64,000 bases of DNA from Arthrobacter sp. 18067 (lineage in GTDB: Bacteria > Actinomycetota > Actinomycetes > Actinomycetales > Micrococcaceae). A program made the position numbers and the translations under genes. The notes under the pieces were generated by a model that saw only the letters and a program-made list of their open reading frames with translations, was not told the origin of the DNA and searched no databases. Below, piece by piece: positions 32,011 to 41,207 of the stretch. The DNA is taken from the NCBI RefSeq assembly GCF_902706295.1, contig NZ_CACSJJ010000025.1, forward strand, positions 1 through 64,000. Direction: 5' to 3'. Position 1 is the first letter of the stretch, and each line of letters begins with the position of its first letter.

Positions 32011-33237
32011 TTGGCCGAGTCTTCACCGGAAGCACGAATCGAGGACCTGCTGCGCACCTTGGCGCCGCAGGTCCTCGGCGTGCTGGCCCGGACGCATGGG
32101 CAGTTCGATGCCTGCGAGGATGCCGTCCAGGAAGCACTCCTTGAGGCCTCCCTTCAGTGGCCAACCGCCCTGCCGGACAACCCGAGGGCCTGGCTGATGG
32201 CAGTCGCGTCCCGTCGGCTGGTGGACTTTTATCGAAGCGAAAGCGCCCGACGTGCACGGGAGGAACGCGTCGCGGCCATGAATGGTGACTTCTCCTACAG
32301 CTCCGCATCAGAAGCCGACGACACCCTCACCCTGATGTTCCTCTGCTGCCACCCAGCGTTGTCAGCACCGTCGCAACTCGCCTTGACGTTGCGGGCAGTC
32401 GGAGGACTCACGACGGCGGAAATCGCCTCGGCCTTCCTGGTCCCCGAAGCGACAATGGGACAGCGCATCAGCCGCGCGAAGCAAAGGATCCAGAAGGCGG
32501 GGGCCACGTTCAGCATGCCGCCGGCATCCGAGCGCAAGGCGAGGCTCGGCGTCGTACTTCACGTCCTGTACCTGATCTTCAACGAAGGCTACGCGGCAAG
32601 CTCAGGTGAGTCCCTGCAGCGTGAGGAGCTCACCACGGAGGCCATCCGGCTGACGCGCTTGCTGCTGGCTGTTGTGCCGCGTGAGTTGGAGGCAACCGGC
32701 CTGTTGGCGCTGATGCTGCTCACTGATTCCCGCCGCTCCGCCCGGGCAACAGCCGACGGCATGCCGGTGCCGCTTGCCGAGCAGGACCGGAGCCTGTGGA
32801 ACCACGGGCAGATTGACGAGGGCATCGCCCTCCTGTCTTCCGTGTTGGGACGGGGCGCGGCCGGGCCGTACCAACTCCAAGCAGCAATCGCTGCCGTTCA
32901 TGCGGAGGCCGCCTCCAACGATGACACTGATTGGCCGCAGATCCTTGCCCTGTACACAGTCCTTGAAGCCGTAGCGCCAAGTCCGGTGGTTGCACTGAAC
33001 CGCGCGGTTGCCGTGGCCATGGTGAACGGTCCCGTTGCCGGACTTGAGTTGCTGGCCGGGCTGGATTCGGTGCTTGGGCGGTCTCACCGACTGGATGTTG
33101 TACGCGGGCATCTGCTGGAAATGGCAGGCTTCCTTGCAGAGGCACGTGCCGCCTACCTGTCCGCTGCGAAGACGACCGGGAGCCTGCAGGAGCGGCGGTA
33201 CTTGATGGGTAAAGTGGCGAGGCTGGACGGGCAATGA
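32011..33237 (+). CDS. ECF42-family sigma factor with C-terminal TPR domain
   Basis: A 408-residue sigma factor starting with TTG three bases after the DGPF stop. Region 2 lies in the first 90 residues (FDACEDAVQEALLEASLQWP), region 4 near 130-165 (LTTAEIASAFLVPEATMGQRISRAKQRIQ), and a long C-terminal extension of about 230 residues holds TPR-like helices (NEGYAASSGESLQREELTTEAIRLTRLL and VVALNRAVAVAMVNGPVAGLELL). The extension is needed for activity in this group; no anti-sigma factor is present. A matching promoter lies upstream of the pair. Confidence 0.92.
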   Translation: MAESSPEARIEDLLRTLAPQVLGVLARTHGQFDACEDAVQEALLEASLQWPTALPDNPRAWLMAVASRRLVDFYRSESARRAREERVAAMNGDFSYSSASEADDTLTLMFLCCHPALSAPSQLALTLRAVGGLTTAEIASAFLVPEATMGQRISRAKQRIQKAGATFSMPPASERKARLGVVLHVLYLIFNEGYAASSGESLQREELTTEAIRLTRLLLAVVPRELEATGLLALMLLTDSRRSARATADGMPVPLAEQDRSLWNHGQIDEGIALLSSVLGRGAAGPYQLQAAIAAVHAEAASNDDTDWPQILALYTVLEAVAPSPVVALNRAVAVAMVNGPVAGLELLAGLDSVLGRSHRLDVVRGHLLEMAGFLAEARAAYLSAAKTTGSLQERRYLMGKVARLDGQ

Positions 33238-33255
33238 CCCCATATAGTCGAACCC

Positions 33256-34239
33256 ATGGAACAGCGCATACTTGGCAAGACCGGCCGATCCGTCTCTACG
33301 GTGGGTCTGGGCACCTGGCAACTCGGAGCGGACTGGGGTGACGTCACCGAAGAGGACGCGGTTGCCGTGTTGGAAGCCTCGGTCGATGCCGGCGTCAATT
33401 TCTTCGACACCGCTGACGTCTATGGGGATGGCCGCAGCGAACAGATCATCGGACGCTTCCTGCGTGCCAATCCGGATCTGGGCATCACGGTAGCCACCAA
33501 GATGGGCCGCCGCGTGGATCAACTGCACGGGAATTACACGCTGGACAACTTCAGGGCATGGACGGACCGTTCACGCCGCAACCTGCAGCAGGACACCCTG
33601 GACCTGGTCCAGTTGCACTGCCCGCCCACCTCCGTTTACAGCAGCGCCGAGGTTTACGACGCACTGGACACCCTGGTCAGTGAAGGCGCCATCCGCAACT
33701 ACGGCGTCAGCGTCGAACGCACGGATGAAGCACTCGAAGCCATCAAACGTGGCAACACCGCATCCGTTCAGATCATCCTGAATGCCTTCCGACTCAAGCC
33801 CCTCGACGAAGTGCTTCCGGCGGCCAAGGAAGCAGGCGTCGGAATCATCGCGCGCGTGCCGCTGGCCTCCGGTTTGCTGTCCGGGAAATACACGGCCGCG
33901 ACGGAATTCCCCGCGGACGACCACCGGAACTACAACCGCGACGGGTCCTCATTCGACGTCGGCGAGACCTTCTCCGGCGTCGATTTCGCCACCGGCGTCA
34001 AGGCGGCCCAGGAGTTCAGCGGATTAGTGCCCGACGGCGTCACCACCGTGCAGGCGGCCCTCGCCTGGGTCATCGCCCAAGACGGCGTCACTGCGGTCAT
34101 TCCCGGTGCCCGTTCGGCTGAGCAAGCACGGGCCAACGCTGAAGCTGGAGGGCTGCAGGTCGTCGGAGCCGGGTTGGCTGACGGAGTCCGGGACATTTAC
34201 GACCGCTACTTCCGCGAAGCGATCCACCCGCGCTGGTAG
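33256..34239 (+). CDS. Aldo/keto reductase family protein
   Basis: A 327-residue NADPH-dependent oxidoreductase. The tetrad is visible: Asp and Tyr in NFFDTADVYGDGRSE, Lys in ATKMGRR, His in LVQLHCPP; the C-terminal AVIPGARSAEQARANAEA forms the NADP site. The enzyme reduces aldehydes or ketones; the substrate is unknown. Its ATG is 18 bases after the ECF42 gene, so it may be co-transcribed with it and belong to the same stress response. Confidence 0.88.
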   Translation: MEQRILGKTGRSVSTVGLGTWQLGADWGDVTEEDAVAVLEASVDAGVNFFDTADVYGDGRSEQIIGRFLRANPDLGITVATKMGRRVDQLHGNYTLDNFRAWTDRSRRNLQQDTLDLVQLHCPPTSVYSSAEVYDALDTLVSEGAIRNYGVSVERTDEALEAIKRGNTASVQIILNAFRLKPLDEVLPAAKEAGVGIIARVPLASGLLSGKYTAATEFPADDHRNYNRDGSSFDVGETFSGVDFATGVKAAQEFSGLVPDGVTTVQAALAWVIAQDGVTAVIPGARSAEQARANAEAGGLQVVGAGLADGVRDIYDRYFREAIHPRW

Positions 34240-34263
34240 CCGGCTGGCCGCCGTCGAGCGCTT

Positions 34264-35355
34264 TCACCAACCGCTGCGCGTAGGCGTGTGTCCTTTTCGG
34301 GCTTCTTCGGGCATCGCCATTTCGGCACGCAAACCCAAAAGCCGGATAGGGCGTTCCGGTTCCATTTTCGCTGTAAGCTCCAAGGCCTGCGCGAGGACTT
34401 CTTCCCGGTCGAAAGTCTCAGGAATCTTCCTCGCGTAGGTCTTGGTGAAGAACGGCGCGTATCGCACTTTGAGGGTCAGCCCGATCACAGGGCGTCCTTC
34501 CGCTGCTACGTCTTCCAGGACGCGTGCGGTCAACTCCTTGAGAGCGTCAGAGATCTGGGCGGGCTCGGTCAGGTCCTGCTGAAAGGTAGTTTCGCGGCCG
34601 TGGGCGCGGGCGACCCACGGAGTGTCATCCACTTCGCTGGAACCTTCTCCGCGTCCCAATTGCGCATACCAAGGTCCCATCTTGGGGCCGAACTCCGGGA
34701 CCAGTTCCTGGGGATCGGCCGCCGCGAGTTCAGCCACAGTGGTGATCTGGTGCTTCGCCAACCGCTGAGACACTTTGGGACCGACGCCCCACAACTCCTT
34801 GGTGGGCCGGGCACCCATGACGTCCAGCCAGTTCTCTTTGGTGAGCCGAAAAATGCCAGCGGGTTTGCCGAAATCCGTCGCGTTCTTTGCGCGGACCAAG
34901 GTGTCACCGATGCCCACGCTGCAGTGGAGTTGGGTCTGCTCAAGGACTGCGGCCTGTATTTGCCGGGCGTAGGCGTCCGGGTCCTCGGTTTCGACACCCA
35001 CAAACGCCTCGTCCCAACCCAGCACCTGGACGGTAGCCCCAGGCTGGGCACGGAGGGTGGCCATCACCACGTCCGAGGCCGCGAGATAAGCCTCTTGGTC
35101 GACGGGCAGGATGATGGCGTCGGGCACTTTGCGGGCCGCTATTCGGAGGGGCATTCCGGAGCCGACGCCGAACGCCCTCGCTTCGTAAGAGGCGGTGGAC
35201 ACCACAGCCCGTTCCGTGGGATCTCCCCGGCCACCCACAATGACGGGCTTACCCGCGAGCTCGGGCCGCCGGAGTATCTCGACAGCGGCAATGAACTGGT
35301 CCAGATCGACGTGCAGCACCCACGGGATTCCGCTCACGGCACCAGTTTGCCCCAT
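34264..35355 (-). CDS. dinB: Y-family DNA polymerase IV (DinB)
   Basis: A 363-residue translesion polymerase. The catalytic acids are in LHVDLDQF (Asp17 and Asp19) and the pair Asp115-Glu116 of VLGWDEAFVG; HhH and little-finger domains follow. The open frame runs to 35718, but the sequence before residue 1 is unrelated. I choose the ATG at 35355 with GGAAG seven bases upstream; an ATG at 35418 is a less likely alternative. The actinobacterial form has the GDPTERAVVSTASYEAR stretch. It probably acts in damage tolerance; no LexA box was seen. Confidence 0.88.
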   Translation of the reverse strand: MGQTGAVSGIPWVLHVDLDQFIAAVEILRRPELAGKPVIVGGRGDPTERAVVSTASYEARAFGVGSGMPLRIAARKVPDAIILPVDQEAYLAASDVVMATLRAQPGATVQVLGWDEAFVGVETEDPDAYARQIQAAVLEQTQLHCSVGIGDTLVRAKNATDFGKPAGIFRLTKENWLDVMGARPTKELWGVGPKVSQRLAKHQITTVAELAAADPQELVPEFGPKMGPWYAQLGRGEGSSEVDDTPWVARAHGRETTFQQDLTEPAQISDALKELTARVLEDVAAEGRPVIGLTLKVRYAPFFTKTYARKIPETFDREEVLAQALELTAKMEPERPIRLLGLRAEMAMPEEARKGHTPTRSGW

Positions 35356-35494
35356 GCCGCGGCTTCCAGACCCTCTTTGGGTTGGGCGTCCGCCGAAATC
35401 AACCCATTCCGGGTGCATTCCCGGTTCGCCGTCGCCAAAGTGGGTGACGAAGGCGCGCGTCCAAACCACGCACTTACCGGGCATAAGCTGAGGT

Positions 35495-36118
35495 GTGCAG
35501 TTTTCACTTTGGCTGGCCCTGGTTGGCGCCGGCACCCTGATCAGTTTCACTCCCGGCGCCGGTGCCATCTTCACCATGAGCAACTCGCTCAATTCCGGTT
35601 TCCGACGCTCACTCTGGGGCATCCTCGGACAGCAGGTGGCGCTGGTCATCCATATCGTGATCGTCGCTTTGGGCGTCGGCGTACTGGTCTCCAATTCACC
35701 GGTGATCTTCAACGTCATCCGCTACGCCGGGGCAGCCTATCTGGTGTACCTCGGCATAAGGCAGTTCCTGCACAAGCCGGACCTGGACAAGGAAGAGGTT
35801 GCGGACAAAAAGAACGAGTCCGCCGTCTCCATGTTCCAACGAGGCATCTGGGTGAACCTGCTGAACCCGAAGGCCATCGTCTTCTTCCTGGCGTTCATGC
35901 CGCAATTCATCCGGCCGGACCAGCCGTTGCTCCAGCAATACGCCGTGCTGACAGCCACAGTTTTGTTCATCGACATCATGGTCATGTGGTTCTTCTTCGC
36001 CCTGGCGGCACGGTCATTCCAACGGTTCACCCATGACCAGCATGGCCAGAAGGTCCTCAACCGGATTTTCGGTTGCCTGTTCGTCCTGGTGGGTATCCTG
36101 CTCGCCGTCATTCACTAG
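35495..36118 (+). CDS. LysE/RhtB-family exporter
   Basis: A 207-residue membrane protein with six helices starting from GTG at 35495. It has FTPGAGAIFTMSNSLNSG at the N-terminus and LLNPKAIVFFLAFMPQF later, matching LysE/RhtB amino-acid or homoserine-lactone exporters. It diverges from dinB and is a different subtype from the lysE gene at 14526. The substrate is unknown. Confidence 0.88.
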   Translation: MQFSLWLALVGAGTLISFTPGAGAIFTMSNSLNSGFRRSLWGILGQQVALVIHIVIVALGVGVLVSNSPVIFNVIRYAGAAYLVYLGIRQFLHKPDLDKEEVADKKNESAVSMFQRGIWVNLLNPKAIVFFLAFMPQFIRPDQPLLQQYAVLTATVLFIDIMVMWFFFALAARSFQRFTHDQHGQKVLNRIFGCLFVLVGILLAVIH

Positions 36119-36154
36119 CCACGGCGGCCTCGGAAGCGGTGCTACCTTCGAGGC

Positions 36155-36520
36155 ATGGAAGCTGACTGGATCGAGCACCGGCGTTCGGACGATGGCGAGC
36201 ACGTGGGCTGGATGAAGCCCGTGGATGACGGATTCGTCGCAATTGACATGCTGGGACGCCCCCGCACGGACGTTGTGGATTGGTTCACCGCCGAGGAAAC
36301 GCTCGATGACCTCGGCCTGCGATACCTCGCCGACCCCCACGAATTACTGCTCGACGACGGCGCTTGGCTGCGCGTCCGGATCGCCGAAGTCACACCTGAC
36401 ACGGTCCGGGTGAAGAAGGAAGACTGGGGTGATATGACGGCGCCCCAGATCTATTTCACGGTGCCCAACCCCGTCCCGGAAGACCAGCTTCGCCCGCTTG
36501 CCCCTAAGCAGGCGACGTAG
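36155..36520 (+). CDS. Hypothetical protein, 121 residues
   Basis: An acidic cytoplasmic protein (EADWIEHRRSDDGEHVGW, then several Asp/Glu-rich strands and YFTVPNPVPEDQLRPLAPKQ). No family motif is recognised, although such short single-domain proteins are common in Arthrobacter-like genomes. It lies 37 bases after lysE and overlaps the end of the LacI gene convergently by 17 bases. Confidence 0.7.
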   Translation: MEADWIEHRRSDDGEHVGWMKPVDDGFVAIDMLGRPRTDVVDWFTAEETLDDLGLRYLADPHELLLDDGAWLRVRIAEVTPDTVRVKKEDWGDMTAPQIYFTVPNPVPEDQLRPLAPKQAT

Positions 36521-37538
36521 ATCCCCGCACCACCAGCGAGCTCTCCAGCGTCACATGCGGTTCGTACAGCGCCAGTCCTTCCATCAGTCCGCGCAGTTGC
36601 TCCCCCGCCTTGCGTCCCAGCGGAGTGGCGGGCAGGTGCACGGTGGTGAGGCTGGGGTTGCTCGTGGCCGAATAGGGCAGGTCATCGAAGCCCGCCACGG
36701 CAAGCTCTTCAGGGATCCGGACACCCTCAACGCGGGCCTCCTGCAACACGCCGTAAGCATGCGTGTCAGTGCCGCAGACGACGGCGGTCACCCCCTCACG
36801 CTGCCAGCCCGGCCAGGCGTCGGCGAACGCGGAAGCGGCAGCACCGACGTCGATCGGGGTGCTGATGACGTGACCATCGGCGACCGAGAGTCCGCAGCGG
36901 GCGGCCTCCTCCAGGAACGCTTCCCTGCGCAGTTGGAAGGTAGCGGTTCCGGTGATGCCGTCCACGTAGGCCGCACGCGTATGACCGGAAGACGCCAAAT
37001 GACGGGCCAGCTCACGGGCTCCTTGGGCAACATCAAGGTTCACGGACGGCGCGTAGGATTCGAGTCCTGGCGCGTCCAGCAGCACCAGGGGTCCGGCCGC
37101 GGAGAGATCCTCCAGGAACTCTGCACTGGGGGCACCCACCAGCAGACCAGCGGGCCGGAGGGCGAGCAGTTTGCGGACGTCGTCGGCCTGCGGTGACTCA
37201 CCGGCGTCGGTGACGGAGAGCAGCAGCTGGTACTGGGAGCCAAGCGACTCCCGCACGCCTGCAATGACATTGGCAAAGAACGGGTTGGACACGTCCGGCG
37301 TCACCAGAATGACAATGGAACTGACCCCGCGAGCCAACGAACTCCCGATGCTGTCCACCACGTACCCCAGCTCGGAGATGGCGGAACGGACACGGGAAAT
37401 GTTGTCGTCAGACACGCGCCCCTGCGTTTTGCCGTTGGCCACCAAGGAGACCGTGGCCGTGGAAACCCCGGCGCGCGCCGCCACCATCGCAGCAGTGACG
37501 CGGGGCGCACGGGTGTTCCGCCGATCCAGGGATTCCAT
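36504..37538 (-). CDS. uriR: LacI-family repressor of uridine/ribonucleoside catabolism (UriR-like)
   Basis: A 344-residue regulator with a helix-turn-helix near residues 14-40 (VTAAMVAARAGVSTATVSLVANG) and a periplasmic-binding-protein-like sensor domain (ITGTATFQLRREAF, FDDLPYSATSNPSLTTVH). It diverges from a nucleoside hydrolase, MFS transporter and ribokinase cluster that equals the Corynebacterium glutamicum uriR-rbsK1-uriT-uriH gene set, so uridine or ribose derepression is likely. Its 3' end overlaps the hypothetical gene. Three operator-like dyads lie in the intergenic region. Confidence 0.87.
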   Translation of the reverse strand: MESLDRRNTRAPRVTAAMVAARAGVSTATVSLVANGKTQGRVSDDNISRVRSAISELGYVVDSIGSSLARGVSSIVILVTPDVSNPFFANVIAGVRESLGSQYQLLLSVTDAGESPQADDVRKLLALRPAGLLVGAPSAEFLEDLSAAGPLVLLDAPGLESYAPSVNLDVAQGARELARHLASSGHTRAAYVDGITGTATFQLRREAFLEEAARCGLSVADGHVISTPIDVGAAASAFADAWPGWQREGVTAVVCGTDTHAYGVLQEARVEGVRIPEELAVAGFDDLPYSATSNPSLTTVHLPATPLGRKAGEQLRGLMEGLALYEPHVTLESSLVVRGSTSPA

Positions 37539-37546
37539 GCATCGAT

Positions 37547-37619
37547 CGTAACGTTGTTACGCCGCCCTGAGCTGCGACAAAGCATCAAGCGCTTGACGCG
37601 ATCCACGTTAAGCGTTTGA
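37547..37619. promoter_or_regulatory. Three LacI-type operator dyads in the uri intergenic region
   Basis: CGTAAC-GTT-GTTACG (37547-37561) lies nine bases upstream of the regulator start. TCAAGCGCTTGA (37585-37596) and TTAAGCGTTTGA (37608-37619) lie 23 bp apart upstream of the nucleoside hydrolase gene. All three have a CG at or near the centre, as LacI/GalR sites do. This layout suggests one site for autorepression and two for the catabolic operon. Confidence 0.75.
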
Positions 37620-37711
37620 CGTAACCGTAAACCGGTGCCAGAATTCCCTTGAATGCTTAGCGCCCTGCCCCGGGCAAGTACCAGGCAGGCCCCAATGACG
37701 TGGAGAGAAAC

Positions 37712-38731
37712 GTGGACCCCAAACCCATAACAGCACGCAAGAAGATCATTCTTGACTGCGACCCTGGCCATGACGACGCAGTGGCCTTGCTGCTGGCACA
37801 CGGCAACCCGGACATCGAACTGCTCGCGGTGACCACCGTGGTGGGAAACCAGACCCTCGAGAAGGTCACCCGCAACGCCCTCTCGGTCGCCACGATTGCC
37901 GGCATCACCGGCGTTCCCTTCGCCGCAGGTTGCGACCGGCCCTTGGTCCGCACCATCGAAACGGCCCCCAGCATCCACGGTGATTCCGGCATGGATGGCC
38001 CGGAGCAGCCCGAGTCCGCCATCGAGCTGGACCCGCGCCACGCCGTCGACCTCATCATTGAAACCGTCATGGCACACCAGCCGGGCACCGTCACCCTCGT
38101 CCCCACCGCGGGCCTCACCAACATCGCCATGGCTGCCCGCAAGGAGCCCCGCATCGTTGAGCGTGTCAAGGAAGTTGTCCTCATGGGCGGCGGTTACCAC
38201 GTGGGCAACTGGAGCGCCGTGGCGGAGTTCAACATCATCATCGACCCCGAAGCCGCGCACATCGTCTTCAACGAAAAGTGGCCCGTGGTGATGGTAGGCC
38301 TCGACCTCACGCATCAGGCGCTGGCAACCGACGAGGTTGTGGACCGGATCGCCGCTATCGGCACCAAGCCGGCCAAGTTCGTCATGGAGCTTATGGACTT
38401 CTTCCAGAAGACCTACAAGGACGCGCAGGGCTTCGACTTCCCTCCGGTCCACGATCCGTGCGCCGTCGCCTACGTCATCGACCCCACCGTCATGACCACC
38501 CGCAAGGTCCCCGTGGACATCGAACTCCAGGGCAAGCTCACCCTCGGCATGACCGTTGCCGACTTCCGCGCACCCGCCCCGGAGGACTGCCACACGTCCG
38601 TCGCCGTGGACCTGGACCACAAGAAGTTCTGGGACTTGGTCACCGACGCGATCGAGCGGATCGGCGAGCCCACGCTCGACGGCGGCGCTAACGCCACCGC
38701 TGAGACCGTTCTGGCAGGCGAGGCCAAGTAA
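37712..38731 (+). CDS. uriH: Nucleoside hydrolase (uridine-preferring type)
   Basis: A 339-residue nucleoside hydrolase that cleaves the N-glycosidic bond of ribonucleosides to ribose and base. The Asp cluster is in LDCDPGHDDAVALLLAHG and the catalytic His-Asp region in PVHDPCAVAYVI. I start at the GTG at 37712, with GGAG at six bases; a GTG at 37700 is in frame. The TAATG overlap with the transporter gene couples them. Order hydrolase-transporter-ribokinase with a divergent LacI matches the uridine operon of Corynebacterium. Confidence 0.92.
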   Translation: MDPKPITARKKIILDCDPGHDDAVALLLAHGNPDIELLAVTTVVGNQTLEKVTRNALSVATIAGITGVPFAAGCDRPLVRTIETAPSIHGDSGMDGPEQPESAIELDPRHAVDLIIETVMAHQPGTVTLVPTAGLTNIAMAARKEPRIVERVKEVVLMGGGYHVGNWSAVAEFNIIIDPEAAHIVFNEKWPVVMVGLDLTHQALATDEVVDRIAAIGTKPAKFVMELMDFFQKTYKDAQGFDFPPVHDPCAVAYVIDPTVMTTRKVPVDIELQGKLTLGMTVADFRAPAPEDCHTSVAVDLDHKKFWDLVTDAIERIGEPTLDGGANATAETVLAGEAK

Positions 38732-40173
38732 TGTCGACCCTCGCAGAAACCAAGTCCTCCCGCGGCAACGTCATTGCCCTCATGGTTGCCCTGCTGGCGG
38801 CCTGTGTGGCCTTCCAGCTCAACGCCTCCATGCTCAGCCCCGCGCTGGTCACCATGGGCAACGAGCTCAACACAGACCAGGCAACCATCGGCCTGTCCCA
38901 GACCTGGTTTTTCACGGCCGCAGCCCTGTTCTCACTGTTCCTCCCCCGCCTCAGCGACATCGTGGGCCGGAAGAAGATCCTTGTGGGCATGATGCTCCTG
39001 ATGGCTGTCGGCTCGGTCATCGCAGCGATGGCCCCGGACGTCACGTGGCTGTTCGTGGGCCGCATCATCCAGGGGGTCAGCGGCCCCACCGTTCCGCTCT
39101 GCCTGATCATGCTTCGCTCCGCGGTCACCAACCCGCGCAAATACGGCACCCTCATGGGCCTCATCACAGCGGTCAACGGCGGCGTGGCCGGCGTCGACTC
39201 GTTCGTTGGCGGCTACTTCGCCGAGAACTTCGGTTTCCGCAGCATCTTCTGGCTCATGGTCGCACTGGCCTTGGTTGCCACCGTTCTGGTCGCCATCCTG
39301 GCCGGCGAGAGCAAGCCTGCCGCCGGCACCACCATGGACTGGCTGGGCGTGTTCTGCATCGTCATCGCCGTGGGCGCGCTGCTGACGGCACTGAACGAGG
39401 GCGCAAAGCTGGCCACGGCCTTCGACGCCGGCACGTTGACGCTGGCGATCGTGCTCACGGTGATTGCCGTCGTCGCGTTCTTTGCCTTCTGGACCGTCGA
39501 GAAGCGTGCCAAGCAGCCCATGGTGGAAACCGTGCATCTGCGCCAGCGCTCAACCTGGGCGCCGCTGCTGACCACAACGTTGACCATGACGGGTATCTTC
39601 GCGGTCATCAACGGCATCGTCCCGGCATATGTGCAGGCAGCGGATCCGGGCTTTGGCGTTGGTCCCACGGAGATGTCGCTGATCATCCTGACCCCTTATG
39701 CGCTGCTCGGTTGGCTGTTCGGACCGATCAGCGGCCGCCTTGCACCTGTCCTGGGCTACACGAAGGTCCTGCGCATCGGCCTGGTGGGCAGCCTCGTTGC
39801 CCTGGCGATCATCGCCTTCTTCGGCCTCAACAACCTGCCCATGATGATCGTGGGCACGGCCTTGCTGGGCATCATGTACGCCGGTACCGTCAACATCATG
39901 CTTAACGGACTCGGCGTGGTCCTCTCGCCGCAGGGCAACCCGGGCTTCCTGCCGGGCATGAACGCGGGCGCTTTCAACCTGGGCGCCGGGTTGAGCTTCC
40001 TGGTCCTTCCTGCCGTCCTCGTCGCGACAGCATCATTGAATGACGCCAAGGCCTCCTACCTGACCGTTGTAGTGGTGGGCCTTGCCATCACGTTGGCGGC
40101 CTTCGCAGCATCGCTCCTGATTCCGAAGCCTGTCGACGCAGAAGTGAGCGAAACCGAAAAGGTGACCGCATGA
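38731..40173 (+). CDS. uriT: MFS transporter, likely for uridine/ribonucleosides
   Basis: A 480-residue protein with twelve or fourteen membrane helices. The MFS signature DIVGRKKILVGMMLL sits between TM2 and TM3. It overlaps the hydrolase stop (TAATG) and the ribokinase start (ATGA), so all three are one transcript. In the equivalent Corynebacterium operon the MFS protein imports uridine. That role is inferred from gene order. Confidence 0.9.
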   Translation: MSTLAETKSSRGNVIALMVALLAACVAFQLNASMLSPALVTMGNELNTDQATIGLSQTWFFTAAALFSLFLPRLSDIVGRKKILVGMMLLMAVGSVIAAMAPDVTWLFVGRIIQGVSGPTVPLCLIMLRSAVTNPRKYGTLMGLITAVNGGVAGVDSFVGGYFAENFGFRSIFWLMVALALVATVLVAILAGESKPAAGTTMDWLGVFCIVIAVGALLTALNEGAKLATAFDAGTLTLAIVLTVIAVVAFFAFWTVEKRAKQPMVETVHLRQRSTWAPLLTTTLTMTGIFAVINGIVPAYVQAADPGFGVGPTEMSLIILTPYALLGWLFGPISGRLAPVLGYTKVLRIGLVGSLVALAIIAFFGLNNLPMMIVGTALLGIMYAGTVNIMLNGLGVVLSPQGNPGFLPGMNAGAFNLGAGLSFLVLPAVLVATASLNDAKASYLTVVVVGLAITLAAFAASLLIPKPVDAEVSETEKVTA

Positions 40174-41126
40174 CCAACGCACCCAAGGCGGGAATCGTCG
40201 TCGTCGGCTCCCTCAATGCCGACCTCACCATCTACTGCGACCGACTCCCCGAGCCCGGGGAGACGGTCCATGGCAACGGTTTCGCCGTAAATCCCGGCGG
40301 AAAGAGTGCCAACCAGGCCGTTGCCGCGAGCAAGCTCGGCGGCCAGGTCAGCCTGATCGGTGCCGTGGGAGATGACCCCAACGGCGCCATGCTCCTGGAC
40401 TCGACAGCCAGCGCCGGGGTGGACGTATCCCGCGTGCGGCGCTCGGATAAGGCCACAGGCGTTGCGGTAATTTCCGTCGATGCCAGCGGCGAGAACAGCA
40501 TCATCATTTCTGCCGGCGCCAACGGCACGCTGGTCCCCGCCGACGTTACTGCCGATGCTTTCCGGGATGCTGCTGTTGTCTGCCTGTGCCTCGAAGTGGG
40601 GGTCGATACTGTGATCGCGGCCGCCCAAGCAGGGCACGACGCCGGCTCGACCGTTCTGCTGAACCTCTCGCCGTACGCTGAGGTGCCTGAGCTTTTGGCT
40701 GGCTTGAGCGACGTGCTGTTGGTGAATGCGCACGAGGCTTCCCTGTTCCTCGGCGCCGAAGCTGACGTTCCCGATGCCGACGCCGAAGCCGAAGCGTGGG
40801 AGCCGGTCCGTAGCCAGTTCGCCGACCGTGGATTGCAGCGTGTGCTGGTCACACTTGGGGCGCAGGGTTCTGTGGTTTTGGATTCGCTTGCCCGCGGTAC
40901 CGAGGATCAGATCACCCGCATTGCCCCGACACGGGTCAACGCCGTAGACACCACAGGTGCGGGCGATGCCTTCACGGGAGCCGTTGCCGCGCGTCTTGCC
41001 GCTGGCGAAACCTTGGCCGAGGCCGCAGCGTTTGCCTCGGTAGCCGCAGCGTTGGCTGCCACGAAGAAGGGTACGCAAGCCGCGTACCCAAGCATCGCCG
41101 ACGTCGAGCAGCTGCGGGACGCTTAG
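40170..41126 (+). CDS. rbsK: Ribokinase (PfkB family)
   Basis: A 318-residue PfkB-type kinase. It has VNPGGKSANQAVAASKLGG near the N-terminus and the anion-hole motif in VDTTGAGDAFTGAVAARLAAG near residue 250, with the catalytic Asp. It phosphorylates the ribose released by the hydrolase to ribose 5-phosphate. Coupled to the transporter gene by ATGA, it closes the uridine salvage operon. A palindromic element follows 12 bases after the stop. Confidence 0.92.
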   Translation: MTNAPKAGIVVVGSLNADLTIYCDRLPEPGETVHGNGFAVNPGGKSANQAVAASKLGGQVSLIGAVGDDPNGAMLLDSTASAGVDVSRVRRSDKATGVAVISVDASGENSIIISAGANGTLVPADVTADAFRDAAVVCLCLEVGVDTVIAAAQAGHDAGSTVLLNLSPYAEVPELLAGLSDVLLVNAHEASLFLGAEADVPDADAEAEAWEPVRSQFADRGLQRVLVTLGAQGSVVLDSLARGTEDQITRIAPTRVNAVDTTGAGDAFTGAVAARLAAGETLAEAAAFASVAAALAATKKGTQAAYPSIADVEQLRDA

Positions 41127-41137
41127 TCCCGGCGCTG

Positions 41138-41207
41138 CACCCAACTGGGTCGCAGTTAAGCGCATTTTGAGCTCTCAAAACGCGTTTAACTGCGACCTAC
41201 TTGGGTT
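41138..41207. repeat. Intergenic inverted repeat, copy 3 of 3
   Basis: The 70-bp palindrome CACCCAACTGGGTCGCAG...CTGCGACCTACTTGGGTT has inner arms AGCGCATTTTGAGC-TCTCAAAACGCG. The middle section GTTAAGCGC pairs with GCGTTTAAC on the other arm, a sequence different from the two other copies but still able to pair. It fills the space between the ribokinase stop and the end of the next gene, so it probably serves as a bidirectional terminator or a REP-like site. Confidence 0.85.

Noticed and set aside
34288..36036. Long plus-strand open frame across dinB and lysE
   Set aside because: It is antisense to dinB and has no recognisable domains or codon pattern; it is explained by GC bias.
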